Source: Faecalicatena fissicatena (GTDB taxonomy: Bacteria > Bacillota > Clostridia > Lachnospirales > Lachnospiraceae). From it: 64,000 bases of DNA. Positions 60,605 through 64,000 of this stretch are shown one piece after another; position 1 is the stretch's first letter, and each line of letters starts with the position of its first letter. A model generated the notes under the pieces. It saw only the letters and a program-made list of their open reading frames with translations. It did not search any database and was not told the DNA's origin. Position numbers and translations under genes: made by a program. The stretch is from positions 4,812 to 68,811 of the forward strand of contig LDAQ01000029.1 in assembly GCA_001028025.1 (NCBI GenBank), in the 5' to 3' direction.

Positions 60605-61330
60605 TTACCAGATATCAAATTTATTGGATTCTACTTGTTCGCAAAGTCTGTACAAAGCGCTGATGCTTTTTATCTGCTGTCTGTTCTTATGATAAAGATA
60701 TTTTTCTATTCCATTAATGACAGCGGCCAGTTTTTCGGTGTCTTCGGTTTGGAAACGGAGGATTTCTCTGCGGAGTAGTCCAATGGAGTATTTTTCGTTT
60801 TCTGCAAAAGAAGATAGTTTCAGAGTCTGTGAGATTAAAATTTCATCTATATGTCTTTGTGTAAATACTCTGTAATTGTTTTCCTTGGAGCGTCCTGCGG
60901 ACAGGAGGCCGATGTTGCTCCAATATCGGATCGTAGAAGCGGGGACTCCGGTAATACTGCTTATCTCACCGATGCTATATTCCTTTTTGGATCTTCCAAG
61001 AGGGCGTTTCTTAATAAAACGCTGCCGCATCTGCTCACAGACTCGACAGTCATTTTGCAGTTCAGCCTGGGTTTTATTTGCCAGCCACAGGGCCTCGTCA
61101 ATGCGGTTTTTCATGACAAAGCCTAGCATACCGGCTATGATCTGCAGACTAAATCCATTCATCATCTCCCGGATGCAGATAAAATAAGCGATATGCTCAT
61201 CGGTATAAATCCGATAACCTGTTGGAGCACGCATTACTGCGGGAACCAGTCCTAACTCTTCATACCGGCGTATTGTTGTGGTGCTTAATCCGAATCTTCT
61301 GGCTATATCAACTGGTCTGACTGCCATCAT
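60605..61330 (-). CDS. Regulator with two MerR-type DNA-binding domains
   Basis: A 241-residue protein with a full N-terminal MerR helix-turn-helix (DIARRFGLSTTTIRRYEELG, GYRIYTDEHI) and a second one from about residue 115 (SIGEISSITGVPASTIRYWS, NNYRVFTQRHIDEI). Between them is a CRVCEQMRQRF segment with one Cys pair, and the effector region is short. It is divergent from the UvrA-like ABC gene and separated from it by 171 bp, so it most likely controls it. GGAGGTGACGG precedes the ATG at 61330. Confidence 0.88.
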   Translation of the reverse strand: MMAVRPVDIARRFGLSTTTIRRYEELGLVPAVMRAPTGYRIYTDEHIAYFICIREMMNGFSLQIIAGMLGFVMKNRIDEALWLANKTQAELQNDCRVCEQMRQRFIKKRPLGRSKKEYSIGEISSITGVPASTIRYWSNIGLLSAGRSKENNYRVFTQRHIDEILISQTLKLSSFAENEKYSIGLLRREILRFQTEDTEKLAAVINGIEKYLYHKNRQQIKSISALYRLCEQVESNKFDIW

Positions 61331-61354
61331 CCGTCACCTCCTTTTTATGAACAT

Positions 61355-61383
61355 ATTATAATAGTGTGGAAAGGTTTTTACAA
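61355..61383 (-). promoter_or_regulatory. Promoter of the double-MerR gene
   Basis: On the minus strand TTGTAA (61378-61383), a 17-bp spacer and a perfect TATAAT (61355-61360), 25 bp from the start codon. A plus-strand promoter for the UvrA-like gene may use TTGCAT at 61417-61422, but its -10 is not clear. Confidence 0.7.
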
Positions 61384-61501
61384 GAAATAAGGAGAAAAAT
61401 AAAAAAACTCTGCCGCTTGCATTAATGTTGTATACTGATAATACAGGAACTGAAAATGGATGTGCGGTGTCCGGCAAATAGTTAAAAGAGGGAGGTATCG
61501 C

Positions 61502-64000
61502 ATGAGTGATATCAGAATTACAGGTGCAAAAGAGGGGAACTTGAAAAATGTTTCGCTGCAAATACCGAAAAATAAACTTGTTGTGTTTACAGGGCTTTCT
61601 GGCTCTGGAAAGTCAACTTTGCTTATTGATGTTTTGTTTCAGGAATGCCAGCGGCAGTATCTGGAAGCGATCACGCTGGAGGGGATCCACAAGCCTGAGG
61701 TGGAAAGTGTTAGAGGCGCATCTCCGGCTATCCTGATTTCTCAGATGGATGGAAATAGGAATCCACGCTCCACAGTGGGGACGCAGTCGGATATCTATAC
61801 GGATCTGCGGATGATATATGAGAAACTGGGCGTCAGGGTCTGCCCGCACTGCGGTGAGATTATTTCAGCTGCAGACTGCAGGGAGGAAACGGAGAAAATA
61901 AATGCGGATTTCTATGTCTATATGTTTTGCAGTAAATGTGGGCAGCGGATGGACAAAATTACCCGCACGTATTTTTCTTTTAATACAAAGGAAGGAGCCT
62001 GTCCGACATGTGAAGGACTGGGAAAAGTGCATACTGTAAAAAGGGAACAGGTGGTAGATGAGAGCCTGTCTTTGGAAGATGGTGCGGTGCGCTTTTGGGA
62101 AAAACAATATGGTAAGTATCAGACTTCGGTGCTGTATGCTGCTTTTGAGCACTATGGCATCTTGACCGGAAAAAATATACCTGTACAAGATTTCAGTGAA
62201 ATACAAAAAGAGATTTTATATAATGGTATAGAAAATGATCGGATTATGAAAATATTTCCTGAGATCAGCCCTCCTAAGACAGTGGCTTCAGGCAGGTTTG
62301 AGGGCGTGCTTCCTATATTGTGGAGGCGTCTGGCGGATAAGAAGGGGGATGTAAAACAGCTGGAGGCATATTTTGACGTAGTGGAATGTCCGGACTGCAA
62401 AGGAGAGCGCCTCTGTGAACTGAGCAGAAATGTTACTGTGAACGGCACCCGTCTGCCGGAACTGTCATTTTATTCCCTGGAGCGTCTGGCAGACTGGATC
62501 CGACAGCTGAAGGCCTCTGTTTCAAAGCAGTATATTGCACTTGTAAATGCTTATTTCCTGGATATAGAAACGAAGCTGAAGCGTTTTATTAAGGTGGGGC
62601 TGGGATATCTGTCTCTGGACCGGCAGGTCGTCACCCTGTCAGGAGGTGAATTGCAGAGACTGCGCCTGGCGGCTGCACTGGACTCGGAATTGTCCGGTAT
62701 TATTTATATACTGGACGAGCCTACTGCAGGGCTTCATCCAAAAGATACTGCAGGGTTGCTGGAAATATTGAAGAGAATGCGCGATCTGGAGAATACGGTG
62801 CTTGTTATTGAACACGATACAGATATTATGGCTGGCGCCGATTACATCATAGACATCGGTCCGGGTTCCGGAAGACATGGGGGAGAAATCATAGCGTCCG
62901 GCACACTGGAGGAAATTATGCAGCAGAAAGAGTCTGTGACAGGAGCTTATCTGCAGGAATCTCATCCCGGAAAGAGAGACTACCGGAGCCCCCAGGGAAA
63001 AATCCAGATCCAGAATGCCGAAAAGTTTAATCTGGATCATCTCTCCGTGGACATCCCTGTCGGTTGTTTTACCTCTGTCACGGGCCCCTCCGGTTCAGGA
63101 AAATCAACATTGATTTTTGAAGTGCTGGCAAAAGGCGGTGCAGAAACAGAGGAAAACAAGGTAAACCCAGGGGCGCACCGTAATTCATGCCCTGCGGGCG
63201 GGTGCCCAGAAGAAATGCTCAATAAGGTATACGGCCTGGAACAGTTTGATCGTATTGTGGAAATCGGACAGGCGCCGATTACAAAAATGAAACGTTCTAA
63301 CGTGGCAACTTATTCCGGACTCTATACAGAGATCAGGGCAGTATACGCTAAAACAGAGGCGGCAAAAAAAGCCGGGTTAACTTCCCGACATTTTTCATTC
63401 AACACTCCGGGCGGCAGATGCGAAAACTGTCAGGGGATGGGATATGTAGACAACAACATGCTGTTTTTTGCTGATACAAAAGTCGTATGTCCCATCTGCA
63501 ATGGAAATCAGTTCCAGGACCAGATACTGTCTGTCAAATACAAAGGCTTGTCAATCAAAGAAATCCTGGATTTGTCGATAGAAGAAGCCGCCGATTATTT
63601 CGTAAATATCCCGAAAATTATAAAAATCTTAAGGCTTCTACAGGATGCAGGTCTGGGCTATCTTCAGCTGGGCCAAAGCCTAACAACATTATCAGGAGGA
63701 GAGGGGCAGCGCTTGAAACTGGCAAAAGAATTAATCGGAAGCAGTTCAGGCAGAAAAAACCTGTATCTCATGGATGAGCCCACAACCGGTCTGCACCCAA
63801 TTGATATAGAGCACTTCCTGAGGCTCCTGAACCGCATGACAGATGCCGGGAATACCGTAATAGTCGTGGAGCATAACCAACAGCTCATCAGAAACAGCGA
63901 CTGGATCATAGATATGGGGCCAGAAGGGGGAGAAAAAGGAGGGAAAATTATATTTGAAGGGACGCCCTCCCAAATAAAACAAGAGGGTGTAAATTTTTCT
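61502..64000 (+). CDS. UvrA-like ABC ATPase, probable drug-resistance type (3' end missing)
   Basis: A soluble class of double ABC ATPase related to UvrA. Such short forms often sit beside a regulator and are linked to resistance to DNA-acting compounds. The open frame of 833 codons runs off the right edge. Domain 1 has Walker A GLSGSGKST, zinc cysteines CPHCG...CSKCG and CPTCEGLG, LSGGELQRLRLAAAL and Walker B YILDEPTAGLHP. Domain 2 has GPSGSGKSTLIFEVL, CENCQGMGY...CPICNG, LSGGEGQRLKLAKEL and LMDEPTTGLHP. An approximately 70-bp repeat (63161-63230) is inserted in frame after the second Walker A. AGGGAGGTATCGC precedes the start. Confidence 0.9.
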   Translation, partial: MSDIRITGAKEGNLKNVSLQIPKNKLVVFTGLSGSGKSTLLIDVLFQECQRQYLEAITLEGIHKPEVESVRGASPAILISQMDGNRNPRSTVGTQSDIYTDLRMIYEKLGVRVCPHCGEIISAADCREETEKINADFYVYMFCSKCGQRMDKITRTYFSFNTKEGACPTCEGLGKVHTVKREQVVDESLSLEDGAVRFWEKQYGKYQTSVLYAAFEHYGILTGKNIPVQDFSEIQKEILYNGIENDRIMKIFPEISPPKTVASGRFEGVLPILWRRLADKKGDVKQLEAYFDVVECPDCKGERLCELSRNVTVNGTRLPELSFYSLERLADWIRQLKASVSKQYIALVNAYFLDIETKLKRFIKVGLGYLSLDRQVVTLSGGELQRLRLAAALDSELSGIIYILDEPTAGLHPKDTAGLLEILKRMRDLENTVLVIEHDTDIMAGADYIIDIGPGSGRHGGEIIASGTLEEIMQQKESVTGAYLQESHPGKRDYRSPQGKIQIQNAEKFNLDHLSVDIPVGCFTSVTGPSGSGKSTLIFEVLAKGGAETEENKVNPGAHRNSCPAGGCPEEMLNKVYGLEQFDRIVEIGQAPITKMKRSNVATYSGLYTEIRAVYAKTEAAKKAGLTSRHFSFNTPGGRCENCQGMGYVDNNMLFFADTKVVCPICNGNQFQDQILSVKYKGLSIKEILDLSIEEAADYFVNIPKIIKILRLLQDAGLGYLQLGQSLTTLSGGEGQRLKLAKELIGSSSGRKNLYLMDEPTTGLHPIDIEHFLRLLNRMTDAGNTVIVVEHNQQLIRNSDWIIDMGPEGGEKGGKIIFEGTPSQIKQEGVNFS
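63161..63230 (+). repeat. Approximately 70-bp dispersed element, copy within the UvrA-like gene
   Basis: GTAAACCC to AATAAGGTAT, matching 33091-33159. It keeps the reading frame and encodes VNPGAHRNSCPAGGCPEEML before the conserved VYGLEQFDRIVEIGQ segment resumes. AAGGTA stands at both edges (from 63159 and 63224), possibly from insertion. Confidence 0.75.

Noticed and set aside
1..64000. tRNA genes or a phage integration site.
   Set aside because: I saw no tRNA-like T-arm sequences with matching acceptor stems, and no integrase or phage genes, though a covariance search was not possible.

Overview
The window looks like chromosome of a Lachnospiraceae-type (Clostridium cluster XIVa) anaerobic Firmicute. 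The support is a GlgC/GlgD glycogen pair next to spoVG, a short type-3 prolyl-tRNA synthetase behind a T-box, purine-rich ribosome binding sites, GTG and TTG starts, YesM/YesN two-component genes and many sugar ABC systems. No rRNA, tRNA, CRISPR array, prophage or complete insertion sequence was seen.

Layout. 1-9.8 kb is housekeeping: murC (partial), glgC-glgD, spoVG, an RluA pseudouridine synthase, a Ca/Na antiporter, an xpaC-telA pair and T-box-proS. 9.9-14.7 kb is the str operon (rpsL, rpsG, fusA, tuf) with its own promoter before tuf. 15.4-26.0 kb is an arabinose/fucose-side-chain glycan locus: GH51, GH43, an ABC importer without ATPase, GH29 and a YesMN sensor/regulator. 28.4-40.2 kb is a ribose/allose-like rare-sugar locus with two LacI regulators, RpiB- and Rpe-like enzymes, a complete Rbs-type ABC importer, a ribokinase-like kinase and, unusually, a 3-hexulose-6-phosphate synthase with three 6-phospho-3-hexuloisomerase-like SIS proteins. 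40.9-44.3 kb holds a membrane protein, an XRE regulator, an aldo/keto reductase and an iron alcohol dehydrogenase. 44.5-55.7 kb is a polyol/ketose locus: ROK regulator, two zinc dehydrogenases, PfkB kinase, aldehyde dehydrogenase, class II aldolase, GPH symporter, RpiB, MtnA-like isomerase and DeoR. 56.2-64 kb holds a HAD phosphatase, an FAD dehydrogenase, glmM, a double-MerR regulator and a UvrA-like ABC protein cut by the window end.

How the parts work together. Sugars enter through two ABC systems and one symporter. Each locus has its own regulator, and each appears to feed phosphorylated sugars or trioses into central metabolism. The LacI-type palindrome TTGTAACCGGTTACAA lies just after the -10 box of the RpiB/Rpe unit, and a close relative lies after the promoter of the second lacI, so the rare-sugar locus is probably one regulon.

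The most unusual content is non-coding. Four very long, almost perfect inverted repeats (247-304 bp; near 29.6, 40.3, 55.7 and 60.2 kb) lie 6-37 nt downstream of plus-strand genes. Each has a long stem of 84-111 nt arms whose outer sequence is specific to its locus, capped by two short hairpins. Three copies share the cap sequence with compensatory changes in the stems, and all four are followed directly by a related tail motif. A fifth tail occurs without a palindrome near 52.65 kb. Other dispersed repeats are an approximately 70-bp element found once between genes and once in frame inside the UvrA-like gene, and the palindrome GGGGTCTGACCCCTTTG at three loci.
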